A stretch of DNA of 40,224 nucleotides, taken from the NCBI GenBank assembly GCA_944384545.1, contig CALWTT010000116.1, positions 1 through 40,224 of the forward strand. The letters are read 5' to 3'. The stretch comes from an uncultured Clostridia bacterium (lineage in GTDB: Bacteria; Bacillota; Clostridia; Oscillospirales; CAG-272). The translations under genes and the position numbers were made by a program. This document shows, piece after piece, positions 32,819 through 40,224 of the stretch (its first letter is position 1; each line of letters starts with the position of its first letter). Under the pieces are notes generated by a model. That model ran no database searches. It was not told the DNA's origin and saw only the letters and a list, made by a program, of their open reading frames with translations.

Positions 32819-33866
32819 AATATGTATGGTAAAGGATCCGGAAGCGCCGGAAAGCCGGGAGATTCTGCGAAGGGCTGCAAGGATCCTGAAAAGCGGAGGA
32901 CTGGTAGTTTTTCCGACGGAGACGGTATACGGACTTGGAGCAGACGCCACCGACAGCGATGCTGCCGGCCGGATTTACGCTGCCAAAGGTCGTCCGGCCG
33001 ACAATCCGCTGATTGTACATGTGGCCAGTGCAGACGATGTAAGCAGATACGCCGTGGAAACCGAGGAGAGCCGACGTCTGATGCAGGTCTTTTGGCCGGG
33101 GCCGCTGACAGTGGTATTGCCGGCCAGAGAAACCATTCCCAGTACGGTCACGGCAGGCCTTCCGACGGTCGCCATCCGTTGTCCGTCCCACCCGGTGGCC
33201 AGAGCACTGCTTATGGAAGTGGGGATTCCGATCGCTGCGCCATCGGCCAATCTTTCCGGCTCACCCTCCCCGACCTGTGCAAGGCATGTAGCCGATGATA
33301 TGATGGGAAGGGTAGATATGATTCTGGACGGAGGGGACTGCGAGATCGGTCTGGAATCCACCATCGTCATGCCAGACAAGGACGGCGGGCTTACCTTACT
33401 GCGTCCTGGAGCGGTTACACCGGAAATGCTACGCACCGTCACCCCGAAGCTTCGGATTGCCGAGGCGGTTCTTGGGCAATTGCCGGAAGGCAACGCACCG
33501 CTCTCTCCCGGCATGAAATACCGTCATTACGCGCCTTCTTCACCCCTTGTCCTTCTGGATGGAGACTGCCATGCGCGGCAACACTACATAGAAAAACAAT
33601 CTGGCAATATTGCCATTATCGGATACGAGGAAGATCTGCCGCTACTGCGCCGCAGCCTTACGGAAGAACGGCTTTTCTCGCTTGGGCGGCAGCAGGATCT
33701 ATCGATGCAAAGTCACCGCCTTTTCACTCTGCTGCGGGATATTGACAAGCAGGGATTTGACAAAATCCTGGCACCATTGCCACCAACCGGAGGAATGGGA
33801 ATGGCACTTTACAACCGGATGATACGGGCGGCAGCTCATTGTATTGTACATTTGCCGAAAGATTAA
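32808..33866 (+). CDS. tsaC: L-threonylcarbamoyladenylate synthase, Sua5 type
   Basis: Makes threonylcarbamoyl-AMP for t6A37 of tRNAs reading ANN codons. It has 352 residues. The YrdC domain (about 10-200) has GGLVVFPTETVYGLGADA, AAKGRPADNPLIVHV, VFWPGPLTVVL and APSANLSGSPSPT. SPGMKYRHYAP is the linker motif of Sua5, followed by a C-terminal Sua5 domain, so this is the two-domain type (Bacillus subtilis YwlC). TTG at 32808 is the most likely start: AAAGGA lies about ten bases upstream and it overlaps prfA by 11 bases; an ATG follows a few codons later. In Bacillus subtilis ywlC is also near prfA. Confidence 0.93.
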   Translation: MKTEICMVKDPEAPESREILRRAARILKSGGLVVFPTETVYGLGADATDSDAAGRIYAAKGRPADNPLIVHVASADDVSRYAVETEESRRLMQVFWPGPLTVVLPARETIPSTVTAGLPTVAIRCPSHPVARALLMEVGIPIAAPSANLSGSPSPTCARHVADDMMGRVDMILDGGDCEIGLESTIVMPDKDGGLTLLRPGAVTPEMLRTVTPKLRIAEAVLGQLPEGNAPLSPGMKYRHYAPSSPLVLLDGDCHARQHYIEKQSGNIAIIGYEEDLPLLRRSLTEERLFSLGRQQDLSMQSHRLFTLLRDIDKQGFDKILAPLPPTGGMGMALYNRMIRAAAHCIVHLPKD

Positions 33867-33886
33867 ATAAAACTGAGGAAAAAAAT

Positions 33887-36121
33887 ATGCCAAGAAAAAG
33901 CAAGGCAGAACGTCCTGCGCCGGTACAAGCGGCTGCAGATGTCACCCTGCAGCCAATCACAGAAACAATAGAAAAGAACTACATGCCCTATGTAATGAGC
34001 GTCATTGTTTCGCGTGCTCTGCCGGATATTGACGGATTTAAGCCCTCCCATCGGAAATTGCTGTATACGATGTACAAGATGGGGCTTCTCACAGGCTCGC
34101 GCACCAAAAGCGCCAATGTCGTCGGGCAAACCATGCGTTTGAACCCACATGGCGATGCGGCTATATACGAAACGATGGTTCGTCTGACGCGGGGGTGTGA
34201 GGCTCTCCTTCATCCGTTTATTGATTCCAAAGGAAGCTTTGGAAAACAGTACAGCAAGGATATGGCATATGCCGCATCCCGGTACACCGAGGTCAAGCTG
34301 GATCCTTTCTGTAATGAACTGTTCAGCGGCATCGACAAAAATGCCGTTGACCTTGTTCCGAATTATGACAATACCACCACAGAACCGGTCTTGCTTCCAA
34401 CGACCTTTCCCAATATCCTGGTCTCGCCCAATCTCGGTATTGCCGTGGGAATGGCCTGCTCCATCTGCTCGTTCAATCTGGCGGAAGTCTGCGACGGAAC
34501 CATTGCCCTGCTGAAAAATCCCAAGCTCACTGCCGAAAAAATTCTGGATATCATGAAAGCGCCGGATTTTCCGGGCGGGGGACTGCTTGTCTATGACAGG
34601 GAGCAGATGCTCCGTGTATATGAGACAGGGGCCGGGCCCGTACGTTTGCGCGCACGATACCGGTACGATGCGGCGGAAAACTGTATTGACATATTACAGA
34701 TCCCTTACAGTACAACCATCGAAGACATCATGGACAAAACAACCGAACTGATCAAGAGCGGACGTATCAAGGAAATCTCGGATATCCGGGACGCCATTGA
34801 TCTGAACGGTTTTAAGCTTACGCTGGAACTTCGGCGCGGCACCGATCCGGATAAGCTGATGGCCAAGCTCTACAAGCTGACGTCGCTCGAGGATAACTTC
34901 AGTTGCAATTTCAACATTCTGATCGACGGAACGCCGCATCAACTTGGGGTTGTGCCCATCCTGCAGGAATGGATCCGGTTCCGCCTTGCCTGCCTGAGCC
35001 GGGAGTTGACGTTTGAACTCGGAAAGAAAAAAGACAAACTGCATCTGTTGCTGGGACTGGCTACGATTCTCCTGGATATCGATAAGGCTGTCCGGATTGT
35101 ACGAAGCACGGAAAAGGAGGAGGACGTGGTCCCGAATCTGATGACGGCTTTCTCGCTGGACGAAGTGCAGGCAGAATATATCGCCGAAATCAAATTACGT
35201 CACCTGAACCGCGAGTATATTCTGAACCGTGTCAAGGAAATCGAAGATCTGCAGGCCGCGATCGCTTCCTTGGAGGAAACGCTTGGGGATGAAATCCGCT
35301 TGAAGGCCATGATCGCCGACCAGCTGCGGGAAGTCAAGAAGAAATACGGAAAACCAAGAAAAACACAACTGATCGGCGTGGAAGATATCATACAGGTTGC
35401 CAAGGAGGATCTGATTGAAAATTACGATGTGCGTCTTATTCTTACGCATGACGGGTATCTGAAAAAACATTCTGTGCAGACTTTGCGTGGGAACGAGGAG
35501 CAGAATCTCAAAGAAGGGGATTATATATTGTCGGCAGAGGAAACCGATAACCGCGGTGAACTCTCGGTCTTTACCAACCAGGCCCGTGTTTTCAGAATCA
35601 AAGTATCGGAGCTCGAGCCCATCAAGCCGTCGGCCCTGGGCGAATATCTGCCAGCAAAATTCAATATGAACGAAGGCGAACGCCCGGTATTGGCGAAGGT
35701 GCTTGGGAACTATCCGAAAAAGCACCGTCTTGTGCTTATATTTGAAAACGGCAAAGGCGTCCGGATTCCGATTGACAGCTATCAGACAGATCGTAAGCGT
35801 CTGACGTCGGCCTTTTCCACTGCGTCGCCGGTTGTGGCAGCCTTTTATGAGAGCGGGGAGCCGTTTGATATTTTGCTGCTGAACAATGTAAACAAAGCAG
35901 TTCTGCTGTCTACGTCCCTGATTCCGAGCATGACGACCAAAACAGCTTCCGGAGTGACACTTTTCGACACAAAAAAAGGAAGAAATCCCATTGTATACGC
36001 AACACGCGACATTGAAGGGCGTTATCAGACGCCGGAGCGCTACCGTAAGAAAAAAATTCCGGCTACAGGTGTGCTTTTGGCGGAAAAGGACATTACAGTA
36101 CAGCAAATCCGATTTGAATGA
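33887..36121 (+). CDS. parC: type II topoisomerase subunit A (ParC-like)
   Basis: DNA-cleaving subunit, 744 residues. PYVMSVIVSRALPDIDGFKP, then the helix-turn-helix with PHGDAAIYETM (Gly89-Asp90-Ala91-Ala92-Ile-Tyr94-Glu95), catalytic Tyr133 in AASRYTEVKLD, and FPNILVSPNLGIAVGMA. Ala91 equals Ser83 of E. coli GyrA (Ser80 of ParC) and Glu95 equals Asp87/Glu84. The C-terminal part has beta-pinwheel blades, but I see no GyrA box (QRRGGKG), so topoisomerase IV-like rather than gyrase. parE is not in the window. ATG at 33887 has GAGG eight bases upstream; 20 bases after tsaC. Last gene of the coaE operon before the terminator at 36152. Confidence 0.85.
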   Translation: MPRKSKAERPAPVQAAADVTLQPITETIEKNYMPYVMSVIVSRALPDIDGFKPSHRKLLYTMYKMGLLTGSRTKSANVVGQTMRLNPHGDAAIYETMVRLTRGCEALLHPFIDSKGSFGKQYSKDMAYAASRYTEVKLDPFCNELFSGIDKNAVDLVPNYDNTTTEPVLLPTTFPNILVSPNLGIAVGMACSICSFNLAEVCDGTIALLKNPKLTAEKILDIMKAPDFPGGGLLVYDREQMLRVYETGAGPVRLRARYRYDAAENCIDILQIPYSTTIEDIMDKTTELIKSGRIKEISDIRDAIDLNGFKLTLELRRGTDPDKLMAKLYKLTSLEDNFSCNFNILIDGTPHQLGVVPILQEWIRFRLACLSRELTFELGKKKDKLHLLLGLATILLDIDKAVRIVRSTEKEEDVVPNLMTAFSLDEVQAEYIAEIKLRHLNREYILNRVKEIEDLQAAIASLEETLGDEIRLKAMIADQLREVKKKYGKPRKTQLIGVEDIIQVAKEDLIENYDVRLILTHDGYLKKHSVQTLRGNEEQNLKEGDYILSAEETDNRGELSVFTNQARVFRIKVSELEPIKPSALGEYLPAKFNMNEGERPVLAKVLGNYPKKHRLVLIFENGKGVRIPIDSYQTDRKRLTSAFSTASPVVAAFYESGEPFDILLLNNVNKAVLLSTSLIPSMTTKTASGVTLFDTKKGRNPIVYATRDIEGRYQTPERYRKKKIPATGVLLAEKDITVQQIRFE

Positions 36122-36151
36122 TTTTTTTGAAAAGATGCGTTCTGTGGAAAA

Positions 36152-36195
36152 AACAAGCGCGCCTGCCTTTCATTGGCAGGCGCGCTTGTTGTATT
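36152..36195 (+). terminator. terminator of the coaE-parC operon
   Basis: A perfect 16-bp stem (36152-36167 with 36175-36190) with seven-base loop; the T tract is interrupted. Confidence 0.8.
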
Positions 36196-36246
36196 TTGCG
36201 GCAAGGTCAGGAAAAAATAAGAGCACATCCAAAAAAGGAGAAGAGT

Positions 36247-37563
36247 ATGAAAAAAATATTGGCATTTTTCCTGCTGTGTCTTTTGTTTATTCCGCTCGCC
36301 GGCTGTGGGGGAGACGATAAAAATACCCTGTATTTTTTGAATTTCAAGCCCGAAGTGGCTTCGGTATATACGGAAATTGCAAAAAAATACAAAGAGGAAA
36401 CCGGAGTAACTCTCCGTGTTGTAACGGCAGCATCCGGTACGTACGAGCAGACTTTGAAGTCGGAGATCAGCAAATCGGATGCGCCGGTCCTGTTTCAGTT
36501 GAATGGTGTAATCGGGTATTCAGCATGGAAGGATTACTGTGCAGATCTGTCAGACACGGAGATTTATCAGCATTTGTCCGATCCGTCGCTTGCCATTCGT
36601 TCCGGAGAAGGGGTGTACGGAATCCCGGCCGTAGTGGAAGGATATGGAATCCTGTACAACAAAGCCATAACGGATCGTTATTTTGCATTGCAGAACCGAT
36701 CGACATCGTTTTCTTCCATGGACGAGATCAACAGCTTTGAAAAGTTATCCGCTTTGGTCAAGGATATGACTGCGCATAAAAGTGATTTGGGAATCAAAGG
36801 TGTCTTTGCGGCAACTTCCCTGAAATCCGGCGAGGATTGGCGGTGGCACACGCATCTTGCCAATCTTCCTGTGTATTATGAATTTGAGGAGAAAAATATT
36901 GACATTACTACGGATGACCTGAGTGAAATTGCGTTCTCTCATAACCGGGAATTCAAACAGATTTTTGACCTGTATCTGAACAATTCTACGACAGAACCGC
37001 GATTGTTGGGAAGCAAGCAGGTAGCAGATTCCATGGCGGAGTTCGCCCTGGAACAGTGCGCCATGGTGCAGAATGGGAATTGGGCATGGAGTCAGATTGC
37101 AGACGTTACGGGGAACAAAGTCAAAGCAGAGAATATCCGGTTTTTGCCGTTGTATATTGGTGAGGATGGGGAAGAGAAGCAGGGGCTTTGCATCGGAACC
37201 GAAAATTATTTTGCCATCAACCGGAAAGCCAGCGCAGAAAAGCAAAAACTGGCGGCGGACTTCCTCAATTGGTTATACACCAGCGCAAGCGGTAAGGATT
37301 TTGTCACCAACAAGTTGAATTTCATTGCGCCATACGACACCTTTGCTGAGGGCGAAACACCTTCGGATCCGCTTGGAAAGCAGGTGTATGAATGGATGAA
37401 CAAGGAAGACGTCTATACTGTGCCGTGGACCTTCTCCATTTTCCCGAGCCAGAGCTTCAAGGACGATTTCGGCGCGGCCCTTTTACAGTATGCACAGGGA
37501 ACCCGTACCTGGGAAGACGTAGTCCGTACGGTTATTACACGCTGGAAGGAAGAGTCAACCTGA
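36247..37563 (+). CDS. carbohydrate ABC transporter substrate-binding lipoprotein
   Basis: Captures a sugar outside the cell and delivers it to the permeases. It has 438 residues. The signal ends in lipobox LAGC (Cys20), and the mature part starts GGDDKNTLYFLNFKPEV. Family 1 (MalE/UgpB-like) features are a periplasmic-type alpha/beta fold with GVYGIPAVVEGYGILYNKAI and, near the end, AADFLNWLYTS. ATG at 36247 has AAGGAG six bases upstream. The stop overlaps the first permease start. The sugar is unknown. No clear promoter lies in the 60 bases after the parC terminator. Confidence 0.92.
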   Translation: MKKILAFFLLCLLFIPLAGCGGDDKNTLYFLNFKPEVASVYTEIAKKYKEETGVTLRVVTAASGTYEQTLKSEISKSDAPVLFQLNGVIGYSAWKDYCADLSDTEIYQHLSDPSLAIRSGEGVYGIPAVVEGYGILYNKAITDRYFALQNRSTSFSSMDEINSFEKLSALVKDMTAHKSDLGIKGVFAATSLKSGEDWRWHTHLANLPVYYEFEEKNIDITTDDLSEIAFSHNREFKQIFDLYLNNSTTEPRLLGSKQVADSMAEFALEQCAMVQNGNWAWSQIADVTGNKVKAENIRFLPLYIGEDGEEKQGLCIGTENYFAINRKASAEKQKLAADFLNWLYTSASGKDFVTNKLNFIAPYDTFAEGETPSDPLGKQVYEWMNKEDVYTVPWTFSIFPSQSFKDDFGAALLQYAQGTRTWEDVVRTVITRWKEEST

Positions 37564-38408
37564 TGCAAAGAAACGTAAGGAAGTATGTCTGGCTGTTCCT
37601 GCTTCCTACCCTGATCGCTTTTCTGATCTCCTTTCTGATTCCATTTCTTGCCGGCATTTATCTGTCTTTTACCGAATTTACTACAGTTACCGACGCGACA
37701 TGGGTAGGATTGCAGAACTATGTCCGTGCCTTCACAGAGGATCGGGATTTTCTGAATGCCTTCTGGTTCACTCTGAAATTTACCATTGTTTCGGTTCTTT
37801 CTGTAAATCTGCTTGCATTTATTCTTGCCTTTTTGCTGACAAAAGGATTGCGCGGCACCAATTTTTTCCGAACGGTATTTTTTGTTCCGAATCTGATCGG
37901 AGGTATTGTTCTGGGCTATATCTGGCAGCTGATTATTAACGGAATCCTTTCGGGTATGGGAGTGGACCTGACCTATTCTGCCACGTATGGATTCTGGGGA
38001 TTGGTCGTTCTGATGAACTGGCAGATGATCGGATATATGATGATCATTTATGTAGCGGGATTGCAGAACATTCCGACAGAAATGCAGGAAGTGGCGGCGA
38101 TAGATGGTGCAGGAGGATTGCAGACGCTGCGACATGTGACATTACCGCTTCTTATGCCTTCCATTACAATCTGTACTTTTCTGACCCTGACAAATTCCTT
38201 TAAGATGTTTGACCAGAACCTTGCGCTGACTGCGGGCGCTCCCGGTAAAGAGACCCAGATGCTGGCGCTGGATATTTATAATACGTTCTATGGCAGCATT
38301 GGTCAGGAGGGTGTCGGACAGGCTAAAGCGGTCATTTTCTTTCTTCTCGTTGCCGCATTTGCTCTGATTCAGCTGCGTGTTACCAAAAGCAGGGAGGCAG
38401 ATTTATGA
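37563..38408 (+). CDS. carbohydrate ABC transporter permease 1 (MalF/UgpA type)
   Basis: A protein of 281 residues with about six membrane helices. The ATPase-contact EAA loop is EVAAIDGAGGLQTLRHVTLPLL (near residue 180). It starts MQRNVRKYVWLFLLPTLIAF. The ATG overlaps the lipoprotein stop (TGATG), and its stop overlaps the next permease. It pairs with permease 2. Confidence 0.93.
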   Translation: MQRNVRKYVWLFLLPTLIAFLISFLIPFLAGIYLSFTEFTTVTDATWVGLQNYVRAFTEDRDFLNAFWFTLKFTIVSVLSVNLLAFILAFLLTKGLRGTNFFRTVFFVPNLIGGIVLGYIWQLIINGILSGMGVDLTYSATYGFWGLVVLMNWQMIGYMMIIYVAGLQNIPTEMQEVAAIDGAGGLQTLRHVTLPLLMPSITICTFLTLTNSFKMFDQNLALTAGAPGKETQMLALDIYNTFYGSIGQEGVGQAKAVIFFLLVAAFALIQLRVTKSREADL

Positions 38409-39244
38409 TTGTCGCGCATAAAAAAAGATGGGGCATTCTGCTTACGCTGCTGCTGTCCATCCTGACTGTTGTATTTATAGCCCCGGTTTTCATTGTTCTG
38501 ATGAATTCCTTCAAGGGTCAGTTTTTTATCACAGATGCTCCATTCGCATTCCCGGATGCACAAACCTTTGTCGGGCTCCAGAACTATGTAAATGGCGTGC
38601 AGAAAATCGGATTTTTCAGTGCCTTCGGATATTCACTTTTCATTACCGTAGGATCGGTCGCGGTGATTCTGCTGTGTACCTCTATGACGGCATGGTATAT
38701 TACACGGCACAAAACCCACATTACCCGGCTCCTCTATTATATATTCGTATTCAGTATGATTGTGCCGTTTCAGATGGTGATGTTCACTATGTCCAAAATG
38801 GCGAATCTTCTTGGACTGGAAAATCCTTTTGGCATTATCCTGATTTATCTGGGTTTTGGCGCGGGGCTTTCGGTATTCCTGTACTGCGGTTTTGTCAAGA
38901 GCATTCCGCTTTCCATTGAGGAGGCGGCCGATATCGATGGCTGCAATCCTCTGCAAAAGTTCTTTCTGATTGTGTTTCCGATTCTTCGGCCGATCACGCT
39001 GACTGTTGCCATTCTCAATGCCATGTGGATATGGAACGACTATCTGCTTCCGTCGCTGGTCATAGGTTCGCGTTACAGAACGATCCCCGTAGCAGTACAA
39101 TATCTGCAAGGTGGATACGGATCTCGCGATATGGGTGCACTGATGGCAATGCTTGTACTTGCCATTATTCCCATTATCCTGTTTTATGCATTTTTACAGA
39201 AGCATATTATACGCGGCGTTATTGCCGGAGCAATAAAAGAATAA
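38405..39244 (+). CDS. carbohydrate ABC transporter permease 2 (MalG/UgpE type)
   Basis: A protein of 279 residues with about six membrane helices. The EAA loop is EEAADIDGCNPLQKFFLIVFP. It starts at ATG 38405, overlapping the first permease by four bases, with GGGAGG upstream. No ATP-binding gene follows; a shared MsmX-type ATPase elsewhere in the genome is likely. Confidence 0.93.
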   Translation: MIVAHKKRWGILLTLLLSILTVVFIAPVFIVLMNSFKGQFFITDAPFAFPDAQTFVGLQNYVNGVQKIGFFSAFGYSLFITVGSVAVILLCTSMTAWYITRHKTHITRLLYYIFVFSMIVPFQMVMFTMSKMANLLGLENPFGIILIYLGFGAGLSVFLYCGFVKSIPLSIEEAADIDGCNPLQKFFLIVFPILRPITLTVAILNAMWIWNDYLLPSLVIGSRYRTIPVAVQYLQGGYGSRDMGALMAMLVLAIIPIILFYAFLQKHIIRGVIAGAIKE

Positions 39245-39252
39245 TAAAAGAG

Positions 39253-39305
39253 GAGGCTTTTGTCGAAACGGCCCTGTGCCATCGGCAAAAACCTCACTTT
39301 TTTGA
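39253..39305 (+). terminator. terminator of the ABC operon
   Basis: A 14-bp stem with one mismatch and one G-T pair (39253-39266 with 39282-39295), followed by CTTTTTT. Confidence 0.8.
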
Positions 39306-39316
39306 TTGTCCATGCG

Positions 39317-40224
39317 TCATAAATTGAGCAGCAGCGAAACGAGTGGCATGGTAACGATAGACAGCAACGTAGAGCATGCAACCAGCTTGCCGGCGTAGAC
39401 GGCATCACAATCGTATTTTTCGGCAAACATGGACGTGGCGGTGGCGGATGGTGTGGAGGCGGTGATCAGGATGACCGTAGTGACTGTGATCCCGATGGGC
39501 AGTCCCGCCAGCGTGAGCAAGCGAAGAATCACATACATGCAGGCAGGAAGCAAAAGCAGTCGAAGTGTCAGAAAGACATACAGATGCCGGTCACGGAACA
39601 TACCTTTGAAATCCATCTCTGCAAGCCGTAATCCTATAATCGTCATGGAAAGAGGGGCTACGAGATCTTTCAGCATGGAAAGTCCCTCCATGAAAAGCGA
39701 GGGAATATAGGTTTCAACCGGTAGAAAAAAGCAGAGGAGTCCTACCGCAGAAGAAAGTGTAACGGGATGGGTCAGCACCTTCCGAAAAGACGCCTGTGTT
39801 TTATCCCCGGTACAGATGACAACGCCAAGCGACCACATAAACAAATTGAAGGTAATATTATAAATGGAAGCATAAATTGCAGCTTCTTCATTCAGAACCG
39901 CCGTGATGAGCGGGATGCCCATAAATGCTGCATTGGAAAAAATCGTTGCAAACAGGAGCATTTGTTTTTTTCCGTCGGGAGCGCGGCGAAATGCGCGAAA
40001 CGCAATAGCGGAAAAGAGAAGATGAGACAGGAACGAAAACAAAAGAACCCAGCAAGCGTTGATCATAATTTCCGGATCATACGGTCGAATGTATGCGGAT
40101 ACAATCAAAGCCGGTTGTGCGATATAGAGGACAAGATTGGAAAGCGCCTTCCCAAATCCTTCTGTAGATAAACGGCACCGCACCATCAGAATGCCAGGAA
40201 TCATCATAAGAAACAGGAGCGCTA
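39317..40224 (-). CDS. AEC (auxin efflux carrier) family transporter, 5' truncated at window edge
   Basis: A membrane carrier with about nine to ten hydrophobic helices, family AEC, members of which move dicarboxylates or other organic acids; the substrate here is unknown. Typical blocks are SNLVLYIAQPALIVSAY, FATIFSNAAFMGIPLITAV and TSMFAEKYDCDAVYAG. The frame stays open past the ATG at 40207 to the window edge (preceded by Ala-Leu-Leu-Phe-Leu). The family usually starts with a hydrophobic helix, so the real start is probably outside. It faces the ABC operon, with no terminator of its own seen beyond 39305. Confidence 0.88.
   Translation of the reverse strand, partial: ALLFLMMIPGILMVRCRLSTEGFGKALSNLVLYIAQPALIVSAYIRPYDPEIMINACWVLLFSFLSHLLFSAIAFRAFRRAPDGKKQMLLFATIFSNAAFMGIPLITAVLNEEAAIYASIYNITFNLFMWSLGVVICTGDKTQASFRKVLTHPVTLSSAVGLLCFFLPVETYIPSLFMEGLSMLKDLVAPLSMTIIGLRLAEMDFKGMFRDRHLYVFLTLRLLLLPACMYVILRLLTLAGLPIGITVTTVILITASTPSATATSMFAEKYDCDAVYAGKLVACSTLLSIVTMPLVSLLLNL

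Noticed and set aside
35195..36106. 303-codon minus-strand open frame
   Set aside because: Antisense shadow of parC with Cys/His-rich low-complexity translation.

Overview
The window looks like chromosomal housekeeping DNA from an anaerobic member of the Bacillota, class Clostridia, probably a gut lineage. The reasons are: strong AGGAGG-type ribosome sites, near-consensus TTGACA/TATAAT promoters, frequent GTG and TTG starts, an 8-Cys ferredoxin, an ECF transporter core next to truA, a holB-ricT-trmN6-rsmI cluster in the Bacillus subtilis holB-yaaT-yabB-yabC order, a DUF3048 lipoprotein, TmcAL, and a clostridial ParC-like topoisomerase subunit. Base composition is near 50% GC. I see no insertion sequence, prophage, CRISPR array or toxin-antitoxin pair. 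All calls come from reading the sequence; no database search was run.

Layout. 1-5880: two related right-handed beta-helix proteins with a GH110-like (alpha-1,3-galactosidase-like) active-site layout, the first cut by the window edge. They flank a small methyltransferase and a tRNA-Gly(TCC)/tRNA-Arg(ACG) pair on the minus strand. 5923-11137: a near-consensus promoter, a 300-base leader of unknown function, then ruvC, an RNA-methyltransferase-like gene, ecfA1, ecfA2, ecfT and truA, closed by a strong terminator. 11150-14291: a class A penicillin-binding protein with a Cys-rich tail and an HPr-like protein without the phosphorylatable His. 14326-18815 (minus): holB, ricT, ferredoxin, trmN6-like, rsmI. 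18877-23530: rplS, HIT protein (minus), then an overlapping set of FkbM methyltransferase, an unknown small gene, a U32 peptidase and uppP. 23545-28883: DUF3048 lipoprotein, unknown small protein, tmcAL (all minus), divergent ackA, and a P-loop ATPase (minus). 28964-36190: coaE, a lytic transglycosylase in continuous frame with an M18 aminopeptidase, prfA, a Sua5-type tsaC and parC. 36247-39303: a carbohydrate ABC importer (lipoprotein plus two permeases, no ATPase). 39317-40224 (minus): an AEC-family carrier cut by the right edge.

Working together: several genes serve translation (tRNAs, TruA, RsmI, TmcAL, L19, RF1, Sua5, U32/TrhP-like) and several serve the envelope (PBP1, UppP, lytic transglycosylase). 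TmcAL and AckA, both acetate users, are divergent neighbours. The most unusual points are the transglycosylase-aminopeptidase continuous reading frame, the beta-helix pair (the second without a secretion signal), the leader upstream of ruvC, the His-to-Gln change in the RF1 decoding loop, and the Ala in the quinolone pocket of the topoisomerase.
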